Shown piece after piece: positions 47,520 through 57,511 of a stretch of DNA of 64,000 nucleotides. The number at the start of each line of letters is the position of its first letter. Position 1 is the first letter of the stretch. The stretch comes from Xenopus tropicalis. Its lineage: Eukaryota; Chordata; Amphibia; Anura; Pipidae. The notes under the pieces were generated by a model, which saw only the letters and a program-made list of their open reading frames with translations, had not been told where the DNA came from and did not search any database. The translations under genes and the position numbers were made by a program. The stretch is taken from assembly GCF_000004195.4 (NCBI RefSeq), contig NC_030678.2, positions 36,747,701 through 36,811,700 on the forward strand, given 5' to 3'.

Positions 47520-47792
47520 ATACACGTATGAGATCTCTTTTCTGTACAATGGCTTTATCCAGAAAGCTTCAAATTACAGGAAGGCCACCTCCCTTAAACG
47601 CCATTGTAATCAAATAATTAAAAAGTATAAAACAATACCTTCTACTTGATCCCAACTAAGATATAATTAATCCTTATTGGAGCCAAAACAATCTTATTGT
47701 GTTTAATTAATGTTCAAGTGGTTTTTTTTTAATGTTTTTAAGCAATTGAAATCCAGATTACAGAAAGAAACCTTATCTGGGAAAGTATCTGA
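47520..47792 (+). mobile_element. F5 repeat, right end lost
   Basis: CCAGAAAGCTTCAAATTACAG, GATCCCAACTAAGATATAATT and GAAATCCAGATTACAG follow F5 order. The terminal inverted end is replaced by the next repeat. Confidence 0.65.
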
Positions 47793-48726
47793 GTAACCAC
47801 AACGTTTTGAACTTTTGCATATTTTCTACAATATTTTCGTTAATTTGCTCAACTTTTTCATACCTTGCGACAAAATCGTATTTGTCGCACTGAGTACGAA
47901 CGTTTCATAATTCATTCAAGCTTTGGTATTGTGACTTTCATTGGGCAGGTTGGAGCTGCAGAGTGCCATTGAGCCCTATGGGAGACATTCCTTGGGCCAG
48001 GTTGGAGCTGCAGAGTGCAATTAAGCCCTATGGGAGACTTTCATTGGGCCAGGTTGGAGCTGCAGAGTGCCATTGAGCCCTATGGGAGACTTTCCTTGGG
48101 CCAGGTTGGAGCTGCAGAGTGCCATTGAGCCCTATGGGAGACTTTCCTTGGGCCAGGTTGGAGCTGCAGAGTGCCATTGAGCCCTATGGGAGACTTTCCT
48201 TGGGCCAGGTTGGAGCTGCAGAGTGCCATTTAGCCCTATGGGAGACTTTCCTTGGGCCAGGTTGGAGCTGCAGAGTGCCATTGAGCCCTATGGGAGGCTT
48301 TCCTTGGGCCAGGTTGGAGCTGCAGAGTGCCATTGAGCCCTATGGGCGGCTTTCCTTGGGCCAGGTTGGAGCTGCAGAGTGCCATTAAGTCCTATGGGAG
48401 ACTTTCCTTGGGCCGGGTTGGAGCTGCAGAGTGCCATTGAGCCCTATGGGAGACTTTCCTTGGGCCGGGTTGGAGCTGCAGAGTGCCATTGAGTCCTATG
48501 GGAGGCTTCCAAAATCATGCACAGAAGGATCAAAGTCAGAAAAGTTTTTGTGCCGGTTACGATCGTTTTGATACAAAAATGTTGTAACTTTCAGATCGTA
48601 CCGCAATATTTTTGGATCGTAATATTCGTAATATTTCTGCAAATAAGAAATTATCGTTAACTAGACACATTTTTGAAAATCGTACTTTTGAACAATCTAA
48701 ATTCGTACATTGATAAATGAGCCCCA
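47793..48726. mobile_element. F3-like repeat carrying a minisatellite (tentative)
   Basis: The right end GATAAATGAGCCCC and the TTTTCGTAA/TTGCGACAAAATCG words resemble F3 elements. The left end is not clear. Nearly two thirds is taken up by the 52-bp tandem repeat. Confidence 0.45.
47938..48508. repeat. Minisatellite, 52-bp unit, 11 copies
   Basis: Unit starts at GGTTGGAGCTGCAGAGTGC fall at 47948, 48000, 48052, 48104, 48156, 48208, 48260, 48312, 48364, 48416 and 48468, exactly 52 apart. Units differ by a few substitutions (GAGCCC/AAGCCC, GGCCAGG/GGCCGGG, AGACTTT/GGCTTT) and no indels are seen except near the edges. A frame at 48119-48388 is only the repeat read in three phases. Confidence 0.98.
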
Positions 48727-49444
48727 TAGAGTCAGCGGTCATATAAACTTTACGTATGTGTGTTTTTAGGTCATATGCAATACTTCCTATTGTTTTTAAC
48801 ATGGCATGATAAAGTACTGTTTTTACTTAGTCTGGCAAGTAATTAGTATTCTACAAGTGAGATATGATTTTTTAATCTGTCTGCACAGCAATTAAGGATA
48901 AGCCGCACCCCATTAGTTATGATTGAATGGAAACTTACCTTAACGTGGACGTTTTAAGTGCAGTATCTTTATTTAATTCAGATCGTGTGGCTGCACACTT
49001 CTTCTCGGAGAGGAATATTTTATGAGTGGATGGTTCTAGGAGTGCAGTGTACATTCAAAACTTGTGTTTTATTTTTAGGAATTGGCCAGAGAGCTATCAA
49101 CATGGAGTAAATGTATTTAAGGGTGTACAGAAAATTCACCAAAGTGCTAGATAATATAGAGCTGTGGATTTACCTCCTGGTGAATGGTAGCTAATTGTTT
49201 GTATGCCCTTTGACAAATATGCCCCTTGGTGTTTATTTTAATTAACCCCTCCAGTGGCAGGTGATTGCTAGATAATGTGTGTAGCATAGCATGAAATGTC
49301 ATATCAGCAAAAATTTTAATAATGTGAGCACTAGTATAATGTTCAATGGCCCTGCTACTCTCAATTAAAGGTTATAAAACTGTACTTTAAACATTAACAT
49401 AAATATGGAGGTGCTTCCTTGAGCAGTTTTGTCATTTTAAAATT
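48727..49444. other. Gene-free stretch
   Basis: Nothing supported. Confidence 0.4.
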
Positions 49445-50650
49445 TCAATTATATTTTTATAGTTTTTTTCACAAGTTTTTACATAATAACAAAAAAGAAA
49501 AACATTGTATATAACAAATTAGGAAAGAAATGAAGGAGAGAGAGGAAAAGGAAAATTACAGAAGGGAAAAGAAAAGTGTAAGTAAAAAAAAAAGAGAAAA
49601 GAACAAAACAACCAGCATAGGTACTCAGAGATTCTTATAATCTCTAATATCAATGTAAAGCTGTTGTTTTATGTAAGAAAAAGCATACTATGTATTCCCA
49701 GTCTAAGGCTCACAAGAAAGGTTTTTTGTATTCAACTCTACGTGGGTTCACTTTCCTGGTTTCAGGGGTTCATTTTTTAACCTCCTTGGTTAGATTAGGG
49801 GGGACAGTATTAGGAGGTTTTGCCAAAAGCTTGTAGGGGGCCCAAATATCCATACATTTTGGTACCTTGATTTGTAGCTCATGTTGCTAATCAGTCACTT
49901 ATGGACTTCTGCAATTGATGGAGGTGTTAATTTTCTCCAATTTGCTGCTATCGTTATGCGTGCTGCTGTTAAAACCTGATTTGTGAGTTTCTGAGCACAA
50001 TTTGGGAGATCTTTCAATGGTTTTCCCAAAAGGAGGGTTAGGGGGTCCCTAGGTATAAGTTTGCGGGTAACCCACTCCAGTACTTCACACACTTCCTCCC
50101 AAAACTGAGTGATACATTGGCAAGTCCAAAACAAGTGGAACAGTGTGCCTAAGTTATGGCATCCCCATCACTCTCGCTGGGGTTTGGTACCATCGCATTA
50201 TGATCTTATAGATGCTCTCTTTTTGCTTTACACAGGTGACCATTTGCTTTGCTCTATGGTTATGTTCAAATCTCGCTCCCATTGTTGCATATATTTATGG
50301 CTCGGATTTTCACATCTGATGGGAGGAGTAGGATCTTATAGATATTTGATAAAAGAGCTCTTTGTGGCCAACCTCTTTTGGTTACGTTCTCAAATGAAGA
50401 TAAATATGAACCCTTATAAAATGCCTTATTTGTAAGTACTCTTAGAATTTAACCTTAATATCAGGATTCTTATTTAGTATGTCTTCGTATTGGAGACATT
50501 GCACAGTATTATGAGTTACAAAATCTAGTATTTTGAAAAAGCCTTTGACTTTCAAGTTATGGTAGAAGGATTTATATATTTCAGGAGGGAATGCAAGATT
50601 GTGGAATACCGGGGCTAGTAAAGTATTGGCAGATGCCAGCTTATATTTGT
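49445..50650 (-). pseudogene. Tx1/L1-type LINE 3' half
   Basis: On the minus strand, 50134-49895 encodes MFWTCQCITQFWEEVCEV and ITIAANWRKLTPPSIAEV, matching the C-terminal segment of L1/Tx1 ORF2 after the His-Cys motif. Just upstream GTKPQREWWGCHNLGTLFHL reads in with small gaps, and NPDIKVKF..LASANTLLAPVF-like coding can be traced to about 50650. Stops and shifts disrupt it. The A-rich 3' end lies near 49445-49600. The upstream side is cut by the F3 insertion at 50673, and nothing further 5' was recognised beyond it. Confidence 0.65.
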
Positions 50651-50672
50651 TTTTAAGTTTTTACTACGCTTT

Positions 50673-51123
50673 GGGGCTGATTTACTAAGACACGATTTCG
50701 AATCCGAATTGGAAAAATTCCAATTGGAAACTAACATTTTGCGACTTTTTCGTATTTTTTGCGATTTTTTTCGGCGTCTTTACGATTTTTGCGTAAAAAC
50801 GCGAGTTTTTCGGCGTCTTTACGAAAGTTGCGCAAAGTCGCGATTTTTTCGTAGCGTTAACACTTGCGCGCAAAGTCGCGCCTTTTTCGTAGGCGACGTT
50901 TTGCGCAAGTTTTAACGCTACGAAAAAATCGCGACTTTGCACAACTTTCGTAAAGACGCCGAAAAACTCGCGTTTTTACGCAAAAATCGCAAAGACGCCG
51001 AAAAACTCGCGTTTTTACGCAAAAATCGTAAAGACACCGAAAAAAATCGCAAAATTACCGATCATTACGAAAAAACCGCAATCGGACGCATTCGGCCCGT
51101 TCGTGGGTTAGTAAATGTGCCCC
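50673..51123. mobile_element. F3 palindromic MITE (451 bp)
   Basis: GGGGCTGATTTACTAAG to AGTAAATGTGCCCC, flanked by TTT on both sides (50670-50672 and 51124-51126). Like 19278-19777, it is largely one palindrome, centred near 50890. The right arm has an extra tandem step of GCCGAAAAACTCGCG at about 50957-51025. Confidence 0.82.
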
Positions 51124-51387
51124 TTTGAGTTGAAAAAACTATATACACAAAGTTAAGTCAAACATAAATCAGTAAATGTGTCTGCTAATTCCAAAGGCAA
51201 AATATCGATTCGTACCAAATATATAATGGAGACCCGGGTGTCAATACCCCGGGTCTATCTCCCAAATGAAAGGCAAGCAGAAGAGTCACAAAAAGTCAAA
51301 GCAGTTCAATATTGGAAAGAGCTCATCGTTGTCCAAAAGTGGTCTGGGTGCTCAAAGCCCCGAACCCATAGCCAGGGAAGTACAACA

Positions 51388-51552
51388 AACTCCAAACAGG
51401 TAACTCCAAGTGCATAGGCTGCCTATGATCAAGTGCGCACGCGCACGAAACACGTCAGGCGTTTTTTGTTTTTTTTTAAATGGACAAATAAAGACCATCT
51501 TTTAAAGAATATCCTTGTCGTCCGGTGCACTTGGAGTTACCTGTTTGGAGTT
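51388..51552. mobile_element. Hammerhead-like motif framed by a perfect 27-bp inverted repeat
   Basis: Arms 51388-51414 and 51526-51552 are exact reverse complements (AACTCCAAACAGGTAACTCC.. and ..GGAGTTACCTGTTTGGAGTT). Between them, at 51421-51460, lies a type-I hammerhead layout: stem I GCCT/AGGC, core ATGATCA where CTGATGA is expected (two changes), stem II GTGCG-CACG-CGCAC (perfect), GAA, stem III ACACGT, and C at the cleavage position. A T-rich run and an AATAAAG signal follow. The core change at the G8 position should abolish cleavage. Confidence 0.6.
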
Positions 51553-51900
51553 CCTTTTCCACACTTGCAGCACAGTTTTAGTTGAGCTCAAAATTGTTTT
51601 GGGAGGGCTTGTGTGTGGGCCCGGGCTAAAGAGTAAACTTTCCATATGTATAGGTTGTAAGTGTAATAAATACAATAAATAAGTATAAATACACAGGGAG
51701 TGAGTGCCATGTGGTATGAGACACAGTAGGAAGGAGGTCCCTGCCCCGTAGAGCTTATAGTCTAAGTGGTTGGGGAACATACAGGCACAAATTGGAAGGT
51801 AAGGGCATTTGCCCTTAAGTGCAGGACTAGCAAAGGAGTGTGCAAAATAATGTTTTCGTGCTCCAGAAGGTAGCATCTGAGTTTTTTCTTAAAGTGAATA

Positions 51901-51934
51901 ATGAGCCTCAAGAAAGGCGAAACCGGTCTGTAGT
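51901..51934 (+). ncRNA. Hammerhead-like motif, unit A, 5' truncated
   Basis: Remaining core ATGA, stem II GCCT-CAAGAA-AGGC (perfect), GAA, palindromic stem III ACCGGT, cleavage-site C 51928, then TGTAGT. The 5' stem-I strand (ACTACA in unit B) and the first core bases are missing, consistent with truncation on insertion. Confidence 0.65.
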
Positions 51935-52158
51935 TGGGAATCTGATCAGCTATTATCCTGGCTTCAGCTTTAAACCCAGTGGGTGAGCTTTAGCCTATAG
52001 GATAAACCCATGTAAATGGGATTTTTTTTAAGAGTTTGGAATTCATTCCCAGAATTCCTTTTGTTTGCTTTTGTCTGTATGAGGCAGTCTCCTCAACCTT
52101 ATTTATTTGTTTGTAGAACCACATGGTGACTCTACCTAAGCTGATCAGAAAACCCTGC

Positions 52159-52201
52159 ACTACACTGATGAGGCTCAAGAAAAGCAAAACCAGTGTGTTG
52201 T
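52159..52201 (+). ncRNA. Hammerhead-like motif, unit B, inactivated
   Basis: Stem-I strand ACTACA (52159-52164), intact CTGATGA (52165-52171), stem II GGCT-CAAGAA-AAGC (weakened), AAA instead of GAA, ACCAGT instead of the palindrome ACCGGT, and G at the cleavage position. The last three changes should each block cleavage. Confidence 0.6.
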
Positions 52202-53160
52202 TGGGAACCTGATCTGCTATTATCCTGGCTTCAGCTTTAAACCCAGTGGGTGAGCTTGGAATTCATTCCCAGAATTCCTTTTGTGTTCTTAAAGTGAGTG
52301 TGAGTGTTTCCTACGGAGGGATTCTTGGGGAGGGATTGACTTCCAGAGGTAAGGAGCAACAAGATAGAAAAGTTTAAGATGAGAGAGAGCAGTGGGTGTG
52401 GATGGTGTAAAAAGACGGAGGCTCTGAGAGGAGTGGAGGAGAGGACCACAAATGTGCAGAGAGACCAGTGAAAAAATGTAGTGAGGAGCAGAGGAGTGAA
52501 GGGCCTTGAACGTTAGCAGAAGGATTTTGTATGCTATCCTTTGCTTAACAGGCAGCCATGCTAAAGAGATTACTTGGGGCTGAACAGGTTCCCTCTTGGG
52601 AGAGAGCAGGAGGATCCTGGCACCAGAGTTTAAGATTGATTGCAGGGGAGAGAGGTGGGAGTCCAGGTGGCCGGTTAGTAGGAGATTGCAATAATCTTAG
52701 CGGGAAAGGATAAGGGCATGGATTAGTGTTTTAGCTTGTTACTTGTGAAAGAAAGAGAGTATCTTGGCAATATTGTGGAGGAAAAAGTGGCAGGTTTTAG
52801 CAGTGTTATTAATATGGTTGGAGAAGGAGAGGGACTGGTCAAAGATAACCCCAATTCAGCGTGCTGAATTAACAGGGTTAATGGTTGTTCTGTCAATAGT
52901 GATGACCATGAGCTCTGTTTTAGCTAGGTTAAGTTTGAGGTGGTGTTGGTTCATCCAGGAGGAGATAGCCAGGAGGCAGTTACCAATCTGGGTTTGAACA
53001 TCAGCGGTTAGTGCAGGGGTGTCTAAATATATCTGGATGTCATCTGCATATAAGTGGTATTTAAGACCAAAAGAAGAGATAAGCTTTCATAAAGAGAGAG
53101 TGTACAGGGAGAACAGCAAAGGACCATGCACAGAGCCCTGAGGCACCCCCACACTAAGCG

Positions 53161-53784
53161 GAGCCGGGGTAGAGGATTTGTAAGCATATATATATATATA
53201 ATTTTTTTATGAGTGTATAGTCAGACCATTCTGAATGAGTAAGCCTGGGGAATATAGTTGCATCACAGCTTGGAATGATGTAACGGTTATTACTGCAGTT
53301 GTTCATAGAAAGAGGACTATGCATCCATTATAATTATGCTAACATCCTTTAGTATCACAAACCTCTGAAGAAATTCTGTCACAACATGCACATTAAATTT
53401 AAATTATTTCATGAATCATATCTGAAAATGGAGGTAGAAATAATATTATTTAAACAACGGTGCTAAAGTAATTAAACAAATCTCAATTAACTTGATTTAT
53501 GAGTTGTTTTTGCCCAGCAGCTAATTTAGTATTGTGCCAACAGTTTCCATAGTTTCTATTGCTAGAAGAAGAGCCTCTGCTGAAGAGTAGGATGACACAT
53601 AGCAAGAAAGAAAATAGGTAGATATGTTTGTAATAAAACAGCAAGTGTGTCATATTTAAATACAGTTGAGATGTTATGTATGCTGAATTAAACTCGTTTT
53701 ATTTGTTTATTTGACTATTTTAATATACAGTGAGCAATACCTAGACTTAAGGATGCTGGGAGATGATACAAAATTGTTAGGAAC
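53161..53784. other. Gene-free stretch
   Basis: A short TA run lies near 53187-53200. Nothing else is supported. Confidence 0.4.
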
Positions 53785-54294
53785 TAGTGATGGGCCAAAT
53801 GTTTCGCCAGGCATGAATTCGCTGCAAATTTCCGCGCTTCGCCATTGGCGGATTGTTTTGCGAAACGGATGAAAAAATTCGCTGCACATCCAAAAATTGT
53901 CGCCGGCGTCAAAAAAGAATAGTCGCGGGCTATAAAAGAATAGCCGCGCGACTAAATAATAGTTGTGCGACAAAATAATAGCCGCGGGCGACAAAAGAAT
54001 AGCCGTGCAACTAAATAATAGCCGCGGGCGACAAAAGAATAGCCGTGTGACAAAATAATAGCCGCGGGCGACAAAAGAATAGCCGTGCGATGAAATAATA
54101 GCCGCGGGCGACAAAAGAATAGCCGTGCGACAAAATAATAGCCACAGGCGACAAAATAATAGCCGGGGGCGACAAAATAATAGCCGCGGGCGACAATTTT
54201 TTTTGCCTCATGACATTTTTGCCGTTTCGCAGATCTTTTGAAAGGTTTGCGAATTTTTCGGCGAAGCGAAACGGAACAGATTCACTCATCACTA
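53785..54294. mobile_element. F1 hAT-type MITE (510 bp) expanded by a tandem repeat
   Basis: TAGTGATGGGCCAAATG to ATTCACTCATCACTA, flanked on both sides by TTAGGAAC (53777-53784 and 54295-54302). It is about twice the size of other F1 copies because of the tandem block at 53930-54195. Confidence 0.92.
53930..54195. repeat. 40-bp tandem repeat (20-bp sub-units) inside F1
   Basis: The unit alternates GCCGCGGGCGACAAAAGAAT and AGCCGTGCGACAAAATAAT. Full units recur at about 53980, 54020, 54060 and 54100, with looser units on either side. Frames of 97-135 residues on the minus strand are only this repeat in translation. Confidence 0.93.
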
Positions 54295-54661
54295 TTAGGA
54301 ACACATACTAATTAGAGGAGGCTCAAAGCAAACAACTGAGCTGGTCAGTGTAATAATGAAGAATCACCTTATATTTTCTTATACCATTTACTTCATGGCC
54401 ACATTATTTGATATGATTATTCTTGTACCTAGGTTTGTATAAGAAAGTTAAATATTTTTGTACCTGTACTTTGTATACACAAACTTCTTTTTTCTTATAA
54501 TACATTACTGTATACTATTATTGGACAGGGAGGTTACCTGTTCTAAAATTCTGCTCATTAATAACAAAATATCAAGGTCATGAACCAGTCAAACTTGTGT
54601 GGGCTATTCTCATCTGTGAGTAGGTGTTTATTATTCTATTCATATAATAATATTCATTTCC

Positions 54662-55381
54662 TATTGATTATTTTCACTTTTATTATTGGAATTACAATGG
54701 CAATTTTAAATGATCGTCCTTGTAAAGTAATTTTTGTATTTTAACAAGATCATTTAAATAATGCAATTGTATAAGATGAATATTATTAGCATTGTATGAC
54801 TGATATATTGATTTCATTCGACTATGCGTTCCATGGTCATGGAAGACCTTGTAATATCCTAATATGCACTGTCTATAGATTATTTTCACTTTTATTATTG
54901 TATCTAAAATGGAAATGTTTGAATGATCTTCTTTGTAAAGTCATTTTTTGATTTTAACAAGATCATTTAAATAATGCAATTGTATATGTCAGATGAATAT
55001 TATTCGCATTGTATGACTGATCTATTGATTTCATAAGACCAGTGATCCCCAACCAGTGGCTCAGGGGCAACATGTTGCTCCCCAACCCCTTGGATGTTGC
55101 TCTCAGTGCCCCCAAACTAGGTAGTTATTTTTGAATTCCTGACTTAGGGGCAAGTTTTGGTTGAATAAAAACAAGATTTCCTAGCAAATAAAGCCCCCTG
55201 TAAGCTGATAGTGTGCATAGAGGCTGCCTAATAGCCAATCTTAGCCCTTATTTGTCTCCTCCATGAACTTTTATGCTACTTGTGTTGCTGTCCAAGTCTT
55301 TTTACATTTAACTGTGGCTCACAAGTAAGAAAGGTTGGGGAACCCTGCATTAGACTATATGTTCCATGGTCATGGAAGAAC
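54662..55381. repeat. 212-bp direct tandem duplication, second copy holding an F2 insertion
   Basis: Copy 1 starts at 54662 and copy 2 at 54874 (TATTTTCACTTTTATTATTG, AACAAGATCATTTAAATAAT, TTCCATGGTCATGGAAGA). Copy 2 resumes at 55348 after the F2 element. Divergence between copies is moderate. Confidence 0.88.
55040..55347. mobile_element. F2 hAT-type MITE (308 bp)
   Basis: CAGTGATCCCCAACC to GGTTGGGGAACCCTG, flanked by CATAAGAC (55032-55039) and CATTAGAC (55348-55355). It is inverted relative to the copies at 11872 and 57927. The neighbouring duplication copy shows the uninterrupted site CATTCGAC at 54816-54823. Confidence 0.9.
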
Positions 55382-55600
55382 TAATAGAATGATTCATTTA
55401 TGAACTTTTTAATGGGAGAGTGTGTGTGCGCTATATGTGATTAGTGATGTAACTAGAAGCAACTGGTTCCACCACAAGTTTACACATATATATTAAATCA
55501 GTGCATCCTCAGGGAATATTAGATAGTGTGCAAAAAAGAGTGTGCATTGTGAGTTCATTTGAGTGTGTGTTAAATAAATAAATAGTATAAATAATATAAT

Positions 55601-55771
55601 CAGGGGTGTAACTACAGAGGAAGCAGACCGTGCAGTTGCAGGGGGCCTCAGGACAAGGTTGTTATTAATGAGCAATTTTAATATATCTTGGTAGAATGGA
55701 TCAACTTACCAATGGTTAGGGCCCTAATATGAATTTCCTGTGGGGCCCAGTAACATCTAGTTGCGCTACTG
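55601..55771. mobile_element. Small MITE (171 bp)
   Basis: CAGGGGTGTAACTACAGAGG at the left and CTAGTTGCGCTACTG at the right form imperfect inverted ends. The interior has GCAGTTGCAGGGGGCC and GGGGCCCAGTAACATC. Related scraps lie at 40296-40425 and 55445-55475. Confidence 0.65.
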
Positions 55772-57195
55772 AGTATGAAAAATGGAATATAACAATTTCA
55801 GAGCTTGATTTATAGTACCCATACCTTCAATAAAATTGCAAAATTGTTGCAGTGTAGCAACATAGCCGGAAGGTATACCCCTTGAAGGAAGCTGTGAAAA
55901 TGAGGGGCAGCTTGGGTGTAAGGTCTGTTTAGCCTCACCTGTAGTTAAAAGGTGTGGCCTTGGAGCAGTTTCTCTGCTTTGCTTTGATAGAGGTGACCAA
56001 CGGGAGCTGTGTTGTGGGGAAAACTCTGCATGTAACAGTGAGTGTTTTGGAAAAAGGATTATTTTGTTGGATAAACAGTTGCCTCTTAGTGTTTGAGGAA
56101 ATGCGTTCATACAGAAGCAGAAGTTTGTGGTATCAAGGACTGTCTACTATCTGCAACCCTACAGACTTGGGAGTGAGGTGCAATCTGCTGCTGAGAGAGC
56201 ACAGGGAACCCCCAAAGAACTCTGCGTGTAATTTTCATTTGGTTGTATTGGATTTATTTGCCAATTTATGGCTGCGGGTCTTTTGACAGGGCCAGATTCT
56301 TTGTCACAAGACTGGTAACTATTTGCTTTACTGAGGAATTACACACTTGAACTTTTATTTCTTCTGTCTAAACTTTTGTGTGAAATACATGCACAAACAA
56401 AGATATCTTTCAAACCCTGTGTACCTATCGCTAATCGGTGTAAAATGAGCTGCTGCTACCCAAAGAGTGATTCCCCCACGACAGACACTATTTAATGGGT
56501 ACAACACAGGGCTGGCACTAGGGGTAGGTAGCAGAGGCACATGCCTAAAAAATATGTCCATCAGTGGATCAGCCCATTATTTATCATCACTGACCTGAAG
56601 TCAGCTGGTCTTTAACCACCTCCAACTCTTCCAGACATGTGTAATGGTGTGGATGGACTCTTGCCTTGGGTGCCAAAACTCCAAAGCCTAGTAAAATGTT
56701 TTGGTATAACTGTTGGTATATAACATATTTTGATATTGATATATAGATTTATTAAAAGCTTATGTGGGGTGCTTTATGGAGTACAATATCTGTTTCCTGC
56801 TGTACTTTACTTATTCTTGAGTAAAAAGGTTCCTTAAAAGCACAGAAGTACTTCTATTGATTGTCATTTAGCTGAAGAGCCAGCCTCTACTCATCCCTCT
56901 TGATTGTTGGTGGCTGGCAAGTTTTAGATATTTTGCCTCTGTAGAAAAAAAAAACACTTCTAATGGAAATGGAACCGGAGAGCTAATGCAATTCATCAAG
57001 GGTTGCTACTACAAACATAAAGTAAGCAAGTGATTTATTGTAAAATGACCTAGTGGAAAATTCCCTGAAATACTGGAAATCAATGACATCAGCGAGCAGC
57101 TGTAAGACTCATGGAGTCACATGGATAAAAACAGGCTGGCAAATTGTTTTATAACCAGGAATCAGGTAAACTGACAGTGGGAACTGAAGGTTAAT
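55772..57195. other. Gene-free stretch
   Basis: CAGGGCTGGCACTAGGGG at 56507-56524 belongs to the fold-back family of 29369. A 110-aa and a 114-aa frame overlap on opposite strands at 55766-56286 without a recognised domain. Confidence 0.4.
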
Positions 57196-57219
57196 GAATG
57201 CTTTTAATCAAAAGCATTC
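57196..57219. repeat. Perfect 10-bp hairpin
   Basis: GAATGCTTTT and its reverse complement are separated by AATC. Confidence 0.7.
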
Positions 57220-57233
57220 ATATTACTACAAAT

Positions 57234-57511
57234 TAGGGATGAGTGAACCTGTTCTGTTTGCGCATCGCTGAACGAAAATTTCGTGAAATGCGGCTACCAC
57301 ACTTTTTTTATACAGGTGTGCCTTTTTTACATGACCGCACCCTTTTTGATGCGACCACAGCATTTTGACATGACTACACATTTTGACATGACTGCAATTT
57401 GTTTGCAGCATCTCAGTGGTAAAATGCGGAATTTTGCAGCGAATCCATCCCTGGCAAAAAAAATTCCTCGCCAGGCATGGATTTGCAGCAAATTTCTGCA
57501 TTTTGCCATAA
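57234..57511. mobile_element. Composite F1 fragments
   Basis: It begins TAGGGATGAGTGAACC. Near the right, GCAGCGAATCCATCCCTGGC and GCCAGGCATGGATTTGCAGC are inverted copies of the same F1 segment, so two F1 pieces in opposite orientation seem fused. The right border meets a CR1 relic. Confidence 0.55.

Larger units (their letters stand above)
51898..52285 (+). mobile_element. Penelope-type hammerhead insertion (388 bp) in L2, 12-bp target duplication
   Basis: TTCTTAAAGTGA flanks both sides (51886-51897 and 52286-52297) and removing one copy plus the insert restores L2 order. The insert is a head-to-tail partial dimer: unit A (51898-52158) and unit B (52159-52285), 267 bp apart, sharing TTATCCTGGCTTCAGC, AACCCAGTGGGTGAGC and GGAATTCATTCCCAGAATTC. 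Unit A starts inside the hammerhead core; unit B lacks 46 internal bases of unit A. It has no coding capacity. Such terminal-repeat-only dimers are expected of Penelope-like retroelements, whose repeats carry hammerheads. A SINE-like or retrozyme-like parasite is the alternative. Confidence 0.7.
51560..53160 (-). pseudogene. L2-type LINE, reverse transcriptase C-terminal part and 3' end
   Basis: The minus strand from 53155 encodes GVPQGSVHGPLLFSLYTL, then after a stop KYHLYADDIQIYLDTPAL, carrying the YADD palm active site, then ISSWMNQHHLKLNLAKTELM and, downstream, DYCNLLLTGHLD, INNTAKTCHFFLHNI and LFYLVAPYLWKSIPP. These are L2-clade RT landmarks in order. Several stops and at least one shift are present. 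The 3' part (51640-51890) has the AAGCTCTACGGGGCAGGGAC stretch typical of the family. A 388-bp insertion at 51898-52285 splits the end of the coding region. The 5' half (endonuclease) is absent. Confidence 0.8.

Noticed and set aside
48119..48388. 89-residue repetitive frame that looks like a repeat protein
   Set aside because: The period of 52 residues is just three 52-bp units; there is no start context or codon bias.
47938..48508. CRISPR-like periodic array
   Set aside because: Units are contiguous with no unique spacers; it is a minisatellite in animal DNA.
53707..54304. Long minus-strand frames of hydrophobic repeats
   Set aside because: They are translations of the 40-bp tandem repeat within an F1 MITE.
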